NCBI GenBank assembly: GCA_001598975.1
Contig: BBXU01000668.1
Coordinates: 1-16,842, forward strand
From: Parachlorella kessleri
Taxonomy: Eukaryota; Chlorophyta; Trebouxiophyceae; Chlorellales; Chlorellaceae
DNA: 16,842 nt
Direction: 5' to 3'
The notes under the pieces were generated by a model. That model was not told the origin of the DNA. It saw nothing but the letters and a program-made list of their open reading frames with translations, and searched no databases. This document shows positions 8,901 to 16,842 of the stretch, in pieces. How positions within the stretch are numbered: the stretch's first letter is position 1; the number at the start of each line of letters is the position of its first letter. A program made the translations under genes and the position numbers.

Positions 8901-11900
8901 CCAGCACCCCGGCTTTCGGTGGGTACCCGCTGCATCCTTCCTCAGCTACGACTGCCTTACTGGGCTACCAGGGGTTTAGGTTTGAGACAGGTGCAACCCT
9001 GCCCCGCTGCACCTATCACCCCAGCATGTGTCTAGAGAGAGTGTGGGAACCCGACCTCCAAGCATTTCAACCCTAGTAGGAAAGCTTCCCGACCCTGGCT
9101 TGGGAGGAATAGTCAGTCGGCAGGGGTCAGTAGGTGCTCGTGTACGTCCCCCCCTGCTGCCTGCAGGCTTTGGCGCCAGCTCAGCGCCCGCCTTTGGCGC
9201 CACCTCAGCGCCCGCGTTCGGCGCCCCCGCCGCGTCGCCCAGCCCCTTTGGCGCCCCCGCCGCCGCCAGCAGCCCCTTTGGCGCCACCACCAGCTTTGGG
9301 GCGACCAGCAGCGCCTTTGGGGCCACGCCCGCGCCGGCCTTTGGCGCCGCCACCTCATCACCTGTAAGACGCCGACTGCGCTCTTGAAGGGGAGGGGAAG
9401 AGGTTGTGGTTGGAAGTGGGCTACCTGGGTTGGTATCGGTGTTCATCATGCATCATTCAGCGCCAGTCTGTCGTTTCAGAGCTGTGTGTATATTGGGGTG
9501 ATCTCTTGTGGGCAGACCCTGGCATGGGGCAGGCATGCAGTAGGCAGCAGCATGGCAGCCTGCGCTTGTTTTGTGACGGGGCGTTGTTGTTCGCTGATGA
9601 GTGTTTGTGATTTGTTGGTGGGTGCTACCGGCCATGCTGCGGCTATCTGCCCGTCCTCTGTATAATGCCTGTCTTAAGATTTTAGGTGTTCTTTGTGCAG
9701 GGCTTTGGGACCACTAGCTTCGGAGCTGCCAGCACGCCCGCGTTTGGTGAGCACGGCCCGGAGGCCCGGCAATGCTCTGGGCGGACGCGAAAGCCTGTGG
9801 CAAACTGGGTACCTGCATTCCGGCTCCCCTGGGGTGTTAGACCCTGCTGGAATGAGTGCTAGCGGCTCCTTGCAGCCAGTGCATGCTCGTACAATCGCAA
9901 GCAGGCCAGGCAGCTGCTCCTGCGGAGCAAGCACAGCACTCGCGCAGCACACCAGCACCCGAGCGCGCAACTCTGTTCTGCTGCAGGTGGCTTTGGTGCG
10001 GCCTCGACACCGGCCTTTGGCGCCACGTCAGCGCCCGCCTTTGGCGCGCCCGCCAGCTCCAGCACCTTTGGGTTTGGCGCCATGTCAGCACCCGCCTTCG
10101 GCGCCTCCTCCTCGGCCTTCAGCTTTGGTGAGCTCAAACTAGGCATGCTGCCCTGGCCCATAAGCTGCCCATATCCCTGGACCTGCGAGAGGATGTAGCT
10201 CTGAATCCTTTGTATCAGTAGCTTGGTCACGGGCCTGCTGATGAAGTTTTGGGAGGCTTGGAGGGGTGTTTGCAGCTGGCCTGGGTCCGCTGGAGGGTGG
10301 GTGGGTGGTGGGGGTGCTGCGTTGCCGGGGGCCGGGGCCTTGCATGACTATAGCCCCTGGCAGGCCAGTGGCTGGCACGAACGTCTGCTGCCTTGCCTGG
10401 CTGCCTGTTGCCGCTGGACCTGGCTGGCCCAGGCTTGCACAGAAGCCAACCCTGCTGCGCTGCTGACCGCCCCGCCCCACCCCGCCCTGCCCTGCGCTGC
10501 TGCAGCGCCCGCTGCGCCAGCTTTCGGTGGCGCCCCCGCCTCCAGCTCGCCGTTTGGCGCCCCCGCCAGCTCAGCCTCGCTGTTTGGCGCCACCAGCGCC
10601 CCCGCCTTTGGCAGCACCAGCACCGGCCTCTTTGGGGCGCCCAAGCCCGCTGGCACCCCCTTCGGTTAGTCATGGCCCTGCTGCAAGGCGCAAGGGCATG
10701 CATTCCGCAGCTGGGGCACGGCCTTGCTGTCTCTCTCAGCGAGCAGGGCGCACATTGCTGGCGGTCCCTGGCGCATGCTGGGCATGCCAGGCTCTACTCA
10801 GGGCCTTGAGACAAGGCCTCGCCGCCGAACGTGGTTGTAAGCTTGTGCAGACGTCACCCTCCTGCAGCCCTTCGCGTGGCTGAAGTGCAACCTACAAATG
10901 CCCACTCAAGCTTGCACTAATGTGAGGCTGGGCCTGGTGCAATTGCCTGCTGCAGGGTCCGGCACCAGCCTGTTTGGCGGCTCTGCGGCCCCCGCCTTTG
11001 GCGCAGCTCCCACCCCCGGCTTTGGCGCCGCGCCCGCCTCCACCCCCAGCCTCTTTGGCGCTAGCCCCGCCCCCACCTCCGCCTTTGGAGCCCCGGGGGC
11101 GACCGGCGGCGGGCTGTTTGGCGGCGGCGGAGGCGGTGGCCTGTTTGGGTCCACGCCGGCCTTTGGCGCCACGCCGCAGCCGGGTATGGGGGCGCTGGTG
11201 CCCCCCCAGCCGGTGCAGGTGCGGGGCGAAGTGTTGTTCTCAAGCTTTGCTCCTTGCTTGATTGTAGGCCTTGCTAGTTGCCTTCGGACCGAGCATCACA
11301 CCTGGTCCAGGCTTGGGTTGCGCCCGGGGCTGGGGTGCCTTGTAGTTAGCGCCGGTGCTTGGTGCCGCCTGGCCACCTGCACAGGAGGGGAGCAGGGCAG
11401 CCACACAGCCCCTGCCCGCATTAGGGACGTGCTACCGTCATGTTGTATGAAGAGGTGGACCCCATCTGCCCCAGCAATGACACATGCCAGCCACCTCCCT
11501 AATGGCCGTCGCTGCCCTGCCTGTCTGTTGCAGGCGCCCACTGTTGGTGGCAGCCCCTACGGCGTGCTCCCCGAGCCGCCGCGTGCCACGCCGCTGCCGG
11601 AGAGCAAGGTGGGGCTGACGCAGCAGCCGCGCAGCGCGGCCAGCGGGCTGGCGGGGGGCACCCCGCGCCCCATGGCCCTCATCAGCCCCCGCTCCATCAC
11701 GCCCCGCTCCGGGGTCCGCATGCGCCCGCGCCGCAGCCTGTCGGCCGCGGCCAGCCGCCTGAGCAAGAGCCCCGCGGACTTCCTGGCTGGCATGGGCGGG
11801 CCGGCGGGCGGCGGCGAGAACGGCGGCGGCGGCGTGCTTGAGGGCGGGGCGGGCGGCGCAGCGCCCAACGGTAGGCTGGCTCTCAGCTTTAGTTGCTGTG

Positions 11901-14900
11901 GGTGTCCATCTGGCTCTTGTGCTCTCCTTGTTCTGTTTTTCGGGGGGTTTTTGTGCTGTTGCGCCGGTTCAGGCTCGGCAGCAGCGGACTCGCTGGCGAA
12001 CTTGGGCTTGCCGTTGCCCAGATCTTGCGTGTTTGCCAGTCTAGTGCCAGCTTTGCTCACGTAGATCAGGACTGCGGGCAGGCTTTAACAGTGGCAGCCG
12101 CTGCCATGAGCTCCTGTGCCCGCTTCCCTACCCTGCAGGCAATGTGTTTGTGCCGCGCGACAACCCGCGCCGCCTGTTTATCCGCGACCCCCTGCCCTCC
12201 ACCCAGGCAGCAGGCGCCACCGCTGCCAGCCCGTCCTTGCGAGGTGCCACCCCCGCGCGGGACCTCCGCACCCCTGGTGCGTTGTCAGTCAGTCACTCAC
12301 CTGCCACAGGGGCCAGGCTGAATCGTCCCCCCGGCTTGACCTTGCCCTCTCCATTTGTGTTGGCTGCATGCGTTGGGTGGCGGTGTTGCAATGTAGCTGG
12401 CAAGGATTCCTGTCATTGGATGTCCTGGGTGGGTTGTTGTGGCTTGTGTCAGCACCTAGGTTGATTTTGTCCCCCATGGGCTGGCTTGCTGTGTTGCTGC
12501 ACCACAGTAACAGCCCAGTAAGAGTGCACAGTAGGCCACTGAAGGCCCCGCCCTCTGCAGGCTTTCGAATTTACAGCAGCGGCATGTTCTGCGCTTCGGC
12601 TGGCCAGCCTGGCCTCCATCCAATCTCTGCTGTTGCCTGCACCCGTAAATTTGCATCGGTCATGGGGCATTGGCATCCTGTAGTGGTATTGTGATCACTC
12701 CTTCCCTGTGCAGGCGGCGGGCTTCGGCTGACGCCTGGCGGCGGCCGCGGCGCAACCCGGGCAGACGAGCAACACGCCGCAGATCACGGCGAAGAGGGGG
12801 ACGCTAGGGATGACCAGCAGCAGCGGCGGCGGCAGGAGCAGCAAGCAGGGGCGGGGCAAAGCGAGGACAGGCGCGGCGGAAGGGGTCGCGAGAATGGCCG
12901 GCATGCTGACGGCGCTGTGCCGGGCGACGCTGAGCTGGCGAGGCTGCTACCCAAGCTCACCAGGCAGGGCTACTACACAAAGCCGGCCCTGACGGAGGTG
13001 AGCGCACACACAGCAGGCGGGAAAGGGGGGAGCAGTGGTGTTTTGTGGCTTGTTTGGTCCCGTCATCGCTCATGTGTGCAACGCCTGCGCAGCTAGCCGT
13101 ATTGGCCTGCCAGAACCCCGTCAGCTGCTCGCTGTGCCTGATATGCTCGCCGCACCCCACCAATGAAGCTGGCCGGTGAGCTGCTGGCCGGGGTGCGCCC
13201 CGATGTGACCCCTCCTCGCTGCGCACTATGCCCGCTGGGGCCCACCCTCAACCGTTGCTGTGCCTGCTGTGCAGCTTGCCGCCCTGGCCCGCGAGGACCC
13301 CTCCTCGCTGCGCGCTGTTCGCGACTTCACGGTCGGGTGCCGCGGCGTGGGCAGCGTGAGGTTCCTGGACCCCACAGACGTGAGGGGCCTGGACCTGGAC
13401 CGCATAGTCACCCTGACTAAGGGCAGCGTAGAGGTGCGGACGGGGGGCAGGTTGGTTGCCTAGGAGGGGCGGGGCGGGGCAGTGGCGCGGCAGCCGTGTT
13501 GCCCGTTGGGGTTCTGTTGGTGGGCAGGGCTGCCTCTTGCCTGCTGCCACTGCTTGGCTGGTTGGAAAAACTGCGGTCCCCCTTCGCCTGCGGTTGGGGC
13601 CGTGCCCAGGGCCATCAAATAACCCCCCTTGGCCCCCTCGCCAGGGGTGTAATCAAAGATTGACTTTGAGCCCAGGCCGGCATGCGGCGTGGGCTCGACC
13701 AAGCCGCCGATTTGGTTACATGACACGCGCTGCCGTGGTGAACAGTCCACGCTGTTGTTGCTTTTCAGCTACTTCAGAAACATTTAGCTTAAATGAGGAG
13801 ATAGAGTAATCAAATCATCGTGTGTCCTCTGTTCTGAAGGTGTACCTGGAGGACGACCACGAGTCCAAGCCGGAGGTAGGCCAGGGCTTGAACAAGCCGG
13901 CGGTGGTCACCATGGAGCGCATCTTCAAGATTGACAAGGACACGGGGCGACCCACCGCCGATCAGGAGGCGATTGACAGGTGCGTTAAATAAAAAGGAAA
14001 CAATAAAAGACCAAAAAAAACGTCCAGGAAAACAGACAGGTGCGGCACCAGCAGTCGTCCAGTCTCCCTTTGTTGCTGCTGTTCTGACTGCGCGCGGTGC
14101 TATGGACTGGGGGAGGTGCGGCTGAGGTCAGTGTGTGCTGCCATGTGGTGCTGCCCTTGCGTCGAGCGTACTGGGGACACAGTCCCCTGAGTGCCTCTCC
14201 TCAGAGTGTTGCTAGGGCGCTGGGATGAACATCAAAGAGGGGAGGGGGGTTGGGGGGTCCAAAGCGTTGGGATGTGTGGTCGGGTGCAGGGGTGCGTTGT
14301 AGTAGGGGACGCGTATGGTCTGATTATGTATGCCGTCATCATGAACCCTAGTGAAAGTGGGGGAAGCTACTTTGCACATCAGGGTGGGGATTAAGCCTGG
14401 CCTCGCCCCCCCCTGGGAGCGCTCTGGCCTACATGCTTTGCAGCCTGCATGTAGCCCGTGCCGTGTGAACAACTGGTATCCCCTGCGAGCTCTCCCAATT
14501 TCACTAGGATACCTTTGGCGCTTGGCGTGGTGGTGGTGCAGGTTCACGCGCAAGCTGAAGAAGGTGACTGCGGAGCAGGGCGCGGCCTTTGTGTCGTACA
14601 ACCCCGAGGAGGGCGTGTGGAAGTTCGAGGTGGAGCACTTTAGCAGGTGGGTTGGCAGGCGGGGCAGCTGGCGGGTGGTGACCTGGCAGCACATGTTGGC
14701 TGAGGTTATGGTTGAGGGTGTGGTTGAGGGCTTGTTTAGCTGTTGACCGAGGGCATGGGCAGTGTGGGCTGCTGTGGGGGCCTTGTACACTGAGCGACTG
14801 GTTGACTGGTAGATTGATGGAGTAATTGTTTACGGGAGGGGCTTTCAGGAGGTGGCTGTCATGTGGTTTGCTACATGCGTGGGTGGGCGCATGTGTGGGT

Positions 14901-16842
14901 GGAACCACGCGGGCTGGAAGGGGTTCACTGCTCCCTCTGTGTGGGGATGGTGCACCCCCTGCCTTCCTCACCGCGAGTGCGGCTGCCAAGCCTCTGCTGC
15001 TGCGGTACCGCAGCTGCGAGTGCTGTAGGCTCACCTCTACCATGTTGTTTGTGGTGGGCAGGTACGGCCTGGTGGATAGCGACGAGGAGGAGGGGGAGGA
15101 GCAGGGGGAGAGTGACGACGGCGAGCTGGAGGGGTTTGGGGTGCGGCGCGGGCAGCAGGCACAGCAGCAGCAGCAGGCGCAGCAGGGAGGCCGGCAGGCA
15201 GGTCGCAGGCGGCGGCAGCAGCAGGAGGAGGATGGAGGAGAGGATGAGGAGGGATTTGTGTTGGTGGATGAGCTTGTGGAGGAGGAGGAGGAGCGGGCCC
15301 CGCAAGAAAGTGAGAGCGGGGCGGGGAGGTAGCCGTGGACTCGTTGACGTGCAGCTGGAAGCGCGCCGGCATGAGCGAGGGGTGGCACAGGGCACGGTAG
15401 ACCACATCGTGACTGTGTTTTTGGGGTGTGGGGGTGCGTGACTTGTATGTATGGTGCTGCGTCAGAACGTACTTCTCTGCTTGCGGCCCCTAAGAGGCGG
15501 GGTGGTTGGCCAGCCAGCTACAAAGCTGGCCGTCTGACAGTATTGGCCTGACAGCATGCTGCTTGTCATGCTGCATGAACATGTTTGCTGGCTTGGCATG
15601 TTTTGTTGTGAATGATGCCCATGTAAGAGCTGGATAGCAAGGGTGCACCAGCCAGCCTGGCCCTCTGGCAGGACAGCATTTGTAGTGATGCACAAGCGGT
15701 CAGCTAGGGATAAAGCCTCGCTAGCAGCGCCCCGCGCGCCTGGCGCGGTCCCAACGGATGTGCCCATGCTGCTGCGCTGCGCTGTGCAGGCGGGGCCCAG
15801 CGCAGCGCCAGCTTTGCCCTGTCTGGAGACCAGGACATGCACGAGGGGGCGCTGGTTGTCAGCAGGTCGGTCACTGGTGACGGAATTGGCCCTGCCCAGC
15901 AAGACGTATGCTTGCCAGCCCCACAGCTATACAGCATCCTAAGACAACTGCGTTGCAGACAAGCCCTGGCAAGCACCCAGCTCACTCCCGCCACTCGGCG
16001 CCCACCTTGCCTTGACTTGCACGTAGCCTTGCCGCCTTCCAGTCCGCACTTCAGTACTAGCTGCTTGTGGGCCTTGGACGGATGGTTGCGCCCTAGCACA
16101 TGCACTAGATATGGCAGGCGTTGGTGGCGTTACTAGGGCGGAGAGGTATTTGGATGCGGGAATACAGTAGTTCAACTGAGACTGTGGACCCCGCAAGCTG
16201 GGCCCAGCATCCTCTGGACACATCAGAACAGCGTCACTTGCGGCGTTGCTTTTCCCCCCCTCGTGACAGCGACGGGCGCATGGGCGGGGGTGAGGGCAGC
16301 CCAGGGGGGCGGCGGGGGCGTGGCGCGCCGGCGCCTGCGCCGTCCCCCGGGGCGCGGGCGCTGCAGGTGGCGCTGCCGGCCCAGCTGGGCATGGACCCAG
16401 AGGACCTGCAGCGGATCAGGTACGCCCATCGGGTATTTCCCACCAAGCTCCTTTTGACGGGTTTAGCCACACGCCCCACTGGGCCATGAGCCCTAGGGCA
16501 GAAGGGGGCGGGTTAGGGTAGCTGGCCGGCAACAAGTATCCTGCGTAGGTACATGGGTAGGTGAAGAGGTGGTGACAGGCCTGGTCGCCTGCCAGTCTAG
16601 TCTAGTCTGGTCGCATGCCAGGCAGTGGGACTTGAGCTGGGAGGACGGGTGGTACCGGTTTGGTTGCGGGGCATCAGGGCAGGATGCGCGAGCGAGGCGA
16701 GTGATCGCAGGGGATAGGATGTGTGATGGCCAGCTCAGCTGGCTGCCGCACTTGCCGCTGCAGGGATAACCTTTTTGCCTCGGCCAGCCGGGCGCCATTC
16801 CCGCCCCGCCCAGGCCAGGAGCGAGTCATCCACATCAACCTT
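5964..16842 (+). CDS. NUP98-96: NUP98-NUP96 nucleoporin precursor, 23 exons, 3' end beyond the window
   Basis: Exons are 5964-5976, 6112-6224, 6496-6639, 6883-7039, 7184-7294, 7655-7768, 8148-8224, 8696-8918, 9167-9363, 9701-9746, 9987-10127, 10506-10664, 10956-11218, 11534-11870, 12139-12276, 12714-12997, 13275-13433, 13840-13979, 14542-14646, 15062-15309, 15790-15865, 16270-16419 and 16764-16842+. Phases join throughout, giving 1158 codons in the window. The protein starts MFGSGFG, typical of Nup98, and the ATG has A at -3 and a 13-nt coding first exon. About 60 FG pairs fill residues 1-586, interrupted by a GLEBS-like segment (about 194-243). A basic linker (587-821), the autoproteolytic domain (822-974, cleavage expected between F972 and S973), an acidic spacer (975-1056) and a NUP96-like LPAQLGMDPEDLQRIR (1117-1132) follow. 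By homology, the FG part forms the permeability barrier and binds transport factors and Rae1, while NUP96 belongs to the Nup84/Nup107 scaffold. The least certain junctions are those around exon 21. Confidence 0.93.
7535..7555 (+). repeat. G-tract in intron 5
   Basis: Eleven G, one T and nine G follow a CCCCC run inside intron 5, about 100 bp before exon 6. The tract is long enough to form a G-quadruplex in the transcript, and could also be a sequencing or assembly weak spot. Confidence 0.8.
7655..8224 (+). other. GLEBS-like Rae1/Gle2-binding segment (exons 6-7)
   Basis: After two FG pairs, exon 6 turns into a charged sequence, RQVVFRKTQDQDSQAGG. Exon 7 continues VYFNSISCQPEYANKSVEELRWEDYQ, in which KS-x-EELR-x-EDYQ at residues 232-243 is the signature of the Nup98 GLEBS region and its flank. 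The reading continues into exon 8 as DGCKGNTG before FG repeats resume. In animals and fungi this segment binds the mRNA-export factor Rae1/Gle2; that role here is by homology. The splice joins VKQT-VYF and DYQ-DGC fix the exon phases. Confidence 0.82.
7779..7809 (+). repeat. G-rich purine tract just after exon 6
   Basis: Several runs of three to five G separated by single or double A lie 10-41 bp downstream of the exon 6 donor at 7769. G-runs close to a 5' splice site often act as intronic splicing enhancers. The pattern is capable of forming a G-quadruplex. Confidence 0.75.
8635..8654 (+). repeat. Tetranucleotide microsatellite (AGAT)5 in intron 7
   Basis: Five perfect AGAT units lie about 40 bp before exon 8. 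A CTG run (8591-8606) precedes it. Both are simple repeats and could be polymorphic. Confidence 0.95.
11534..12943 (+). other. NUP98 linker between FG domain and autoproteolytic domain (exons 14-16)
   Basis: Residues 587-821 contain no FG pairs. Exon 14 starts with GGSPYGVLPEP and holds a basic patch with several SP/TP sites (ISPRS, ITPRS, SKSPAD), then a Gly-rich stretch. Exon 15 carries NVFVPRDNPRRLFIRDPLP, similar in style to the conserved PR-x-NPR motif near the end of this region in other Nup98 proteins. Exon 16 begins with a Gln/Arg/Glu-rich disordered stretch. The SP/TP sites suggest cell-cycle kinase control, which is inference. Confidence 0.75.
12944..14646 (+). other. Nup98 autoproteolytic domain (exons 16-19)
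   Basis: The domain begins LPKLTRQGYYTKPALTE (823-839) and passes to LAALARED and DFTVGCRGVGSVRF (856-869). It continues with DVRGLDLDRIV, then VYLEDD, KPEVGQGLNKPAVVTM (902-917), and YNPEEGVWKFEVEHFSR (958-974). These match the order and spacing of the family. The catalytic end His971-Phe972-Ser973 is intact, so self-cleavage before Ser973 is expected, releasing NUP98 from NUP96. The intron before exon 18 uses a GAAG acceptor, which is less common than CAG. Confidence 0.92.
13975..14044 (+). repeat. Duplicated 5' splice site around an A-rich 50-bp segment (exon 18/intron 18)
   Basis: GACAGGTGCG, which spans the exon 18 donor (exon ends 13979), recurs exactly at 14035-14044. The 50 bp between are strongly A-rich (including an A8 run and AATAAA), unlike the GC-rich surroundings. 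Use of the second donor would add 60 nt and meet TAA within a few codons, inside the autoproteolytic domain. The layout resembles an insertion with a 10-bp target duplication. Confidence 0.7.
15622..15626 (+). terminator. TGTAA inside intron 20, possible internal polyadenylation signal
   Basis: It is the first TGTAA after the in-frame TAG at 15330-15332, which is read if intron 20 is retained. It would give a 3' UTR of about 300 nt for a NUP98-only mRNA. TGTAA also occurs in some other introns here, so support is weak. Confidence 0.3.
16581..16621 (+). repeat. 15-bp imperfect direct repeat around GTCTA units in intron 22
   Basis: CTGGTCGCCTGCCAG at 16581-16595 recurs as CTGGTCGCATGCCAG at 16607-16621. 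Between them lie TCTAGTCTAGT units, the reverse complement of the TAGAC run that follows repeat copies A and B. This may be a third trace of the same repeat family, in the opposite orientation. Confidence 0.55.

Larger units (their letters stand above)
5964..11218 (+). other. FG-repeat domain of NUP98 (exons 1-13)
   Basis: Residues 1-586 are a low-complexity Ala/Pro/Ser/Gly/Thr sequence with about 60 Phe-Gly pairs. Most are in PAFGA or SPFGA contexts. Only about three are GLFG, all near the end (exons 12-13), where a Gly-rich stretch GGGLFGGGGGGGLFG occurs. Outside the GLEBS-like insert the domain is almost free of charge, with two lysines (AAKPAG in exon 4 and APKPAG in exon 12). Such domains are natively unfolded and cohesive, and bind karyopherins in the pore channel. 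Phe codons in FG pairs are mostly TTT, roughly 5 to 1 over TTC by eye. Confidence 0.9.
15062..16842 (+). other. Acidic spacer and N-terminal part of NUP96 (exons 20-23)
   Basis: After the cleavage site the sequence reads YGLVDSDEEEGEEQGESDD, the usual acidic start, followed by a Gln-rich stretch and a second acidic block. Exon 20 reaches TAG at 15330-15332 if unspliced. A donor at 15310 (AAA|GTGAGA, phase 1) joins exon 21 at 15790 in frame. Exon 22 holds LPAQLGMDPEDLQRIR, which fits the short conserved element at the start of NUP96 (small-LG-x-x-P-x-x-LQ-x-(K/R)), and exon 23 continues DNLFAS to the window edge. The alpha-helical scaffold part lies outside the window. An alternative pair (donor 15329, acceptor before 15806) also keeps frame but is less canonical. 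Confidence 0.78.

Noticed and set aside
8976..9449. Minus-strand ORFs rich in APKAGA-type repeats opposite the FG exons (also near 6501-7502, 8671-8907, 9859-10230, 10906-11172)
   Set aside because: They are antisense readings of the FG repeat codons and carry no independent domain.
10898..12064. 388-codon continuous ORF on the + strand
   Set aside because: It reads through exon 13, intron 13 and exon 14. The middle part (after the donor at 11219) has no similarity to the protein, and canonical splice sites with matching phase bound the exons, so it is not a separate gene.
14001..14010. AATAAA in the A-rich part of intron 18 as a polyadenylation signal
   Set aside because: Chlorophytes mainly use TGTAA, and the motif is expected by chance in an A-rich stretch. 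The direct repeats around it are the more informative feature.
15330..15332. TAG as the normal end of the gene
   Set aside because: An in-frame donor lies 21 bp upstream, and the downstream exons carry a NUP96-like motif in matching phase, so it is more likely read only when intron 20 is retained.
14504..15388. 294-codon minus-strand ORF opposite exons 19-20
   Set aside because: It is a Ser/Pro/Cys-rich shadow of the acidic and Gln-rich coding sequence on the + strand.
15513..15530. 7-bp stem with ACAA loop in intron 20 as a terminator or regulatory hairpin
   Set aside because: A short stem of this size is common by chance in GC-rich DNA, and intrinsic terminators do not apply to nuclear mRNA genes.

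Overview
The window is nuclear DNA from a eukaryote with many short exons and introns. It is most likely a chlorophyte green alga of the Chlamydomonadales (Volvox/Chlamydomonas/Haematococcus type). The grounds are high GC, GT-AG introns of about 130-560 bp with C/T-rich tracts ending in (C/T)GCAG, many G-tracts and CTG runs in introns, and TGTAA pentamers of the kind algal mRNAs use as polyadenylation signals. The genus is inference. No bacterial operon, phage, CRISPR or rRNA/tRNA feature was seen.

Two genes lie head to tail on the + strand. Gene 1 (693-4232) was assembled by eye from 8 exons whose phases all agree. It gives a 348-residue class I SAM-dependent methyltransferase (Methyltransf_11 type) with a likely mitochondrial or plastid presequence. 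Gene 2 (5964 to beyond 16842) was assembled from 23 exons, 1158 codons inside the window, again with all phases consistent. It is a NUP98-NUP96 nucleoporin precursor. In order it has an FG-repeat domain of about 590 residues, interrupted by a GLEBS-like Rae1/Gle2-binding segment, a basic SP/TP-rich linker, the Nup98 autoproteolytic domain ending at His-Phe-Ser, an acidic/Gln-rich spacer, and the beginning of NUP96. NUP96 continues past the right edge.

The region before gene 1 (1-692) begins with a 47-bp sequence that recurs almost exactly at 4936-4982 in the long 3' tract of gene 1. The two copies differ only at positions that are synonymous in one reading frame. The interval 4233-5963 is the presumed 3' UTR of gene 1 plus the short promoter of gene 2, which carries a TATA-like stretch and a 12-bp palindrome.

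Points worth a second look are: the fused NUP98-NUP96 state, unlike Arabidopsis; a possible NUP98-only isoform made by retaining intron 20; introns that repeatedly split the Gly codon of FG pairs; a 5' splice site duplicated around an A-rich 50-bp insert; G-tracts on both sides of the GLEBS exon; the unusual methyltransferase motif I region; and the small dispersed repeat. I found no sign of a wholly new multi-gene system.
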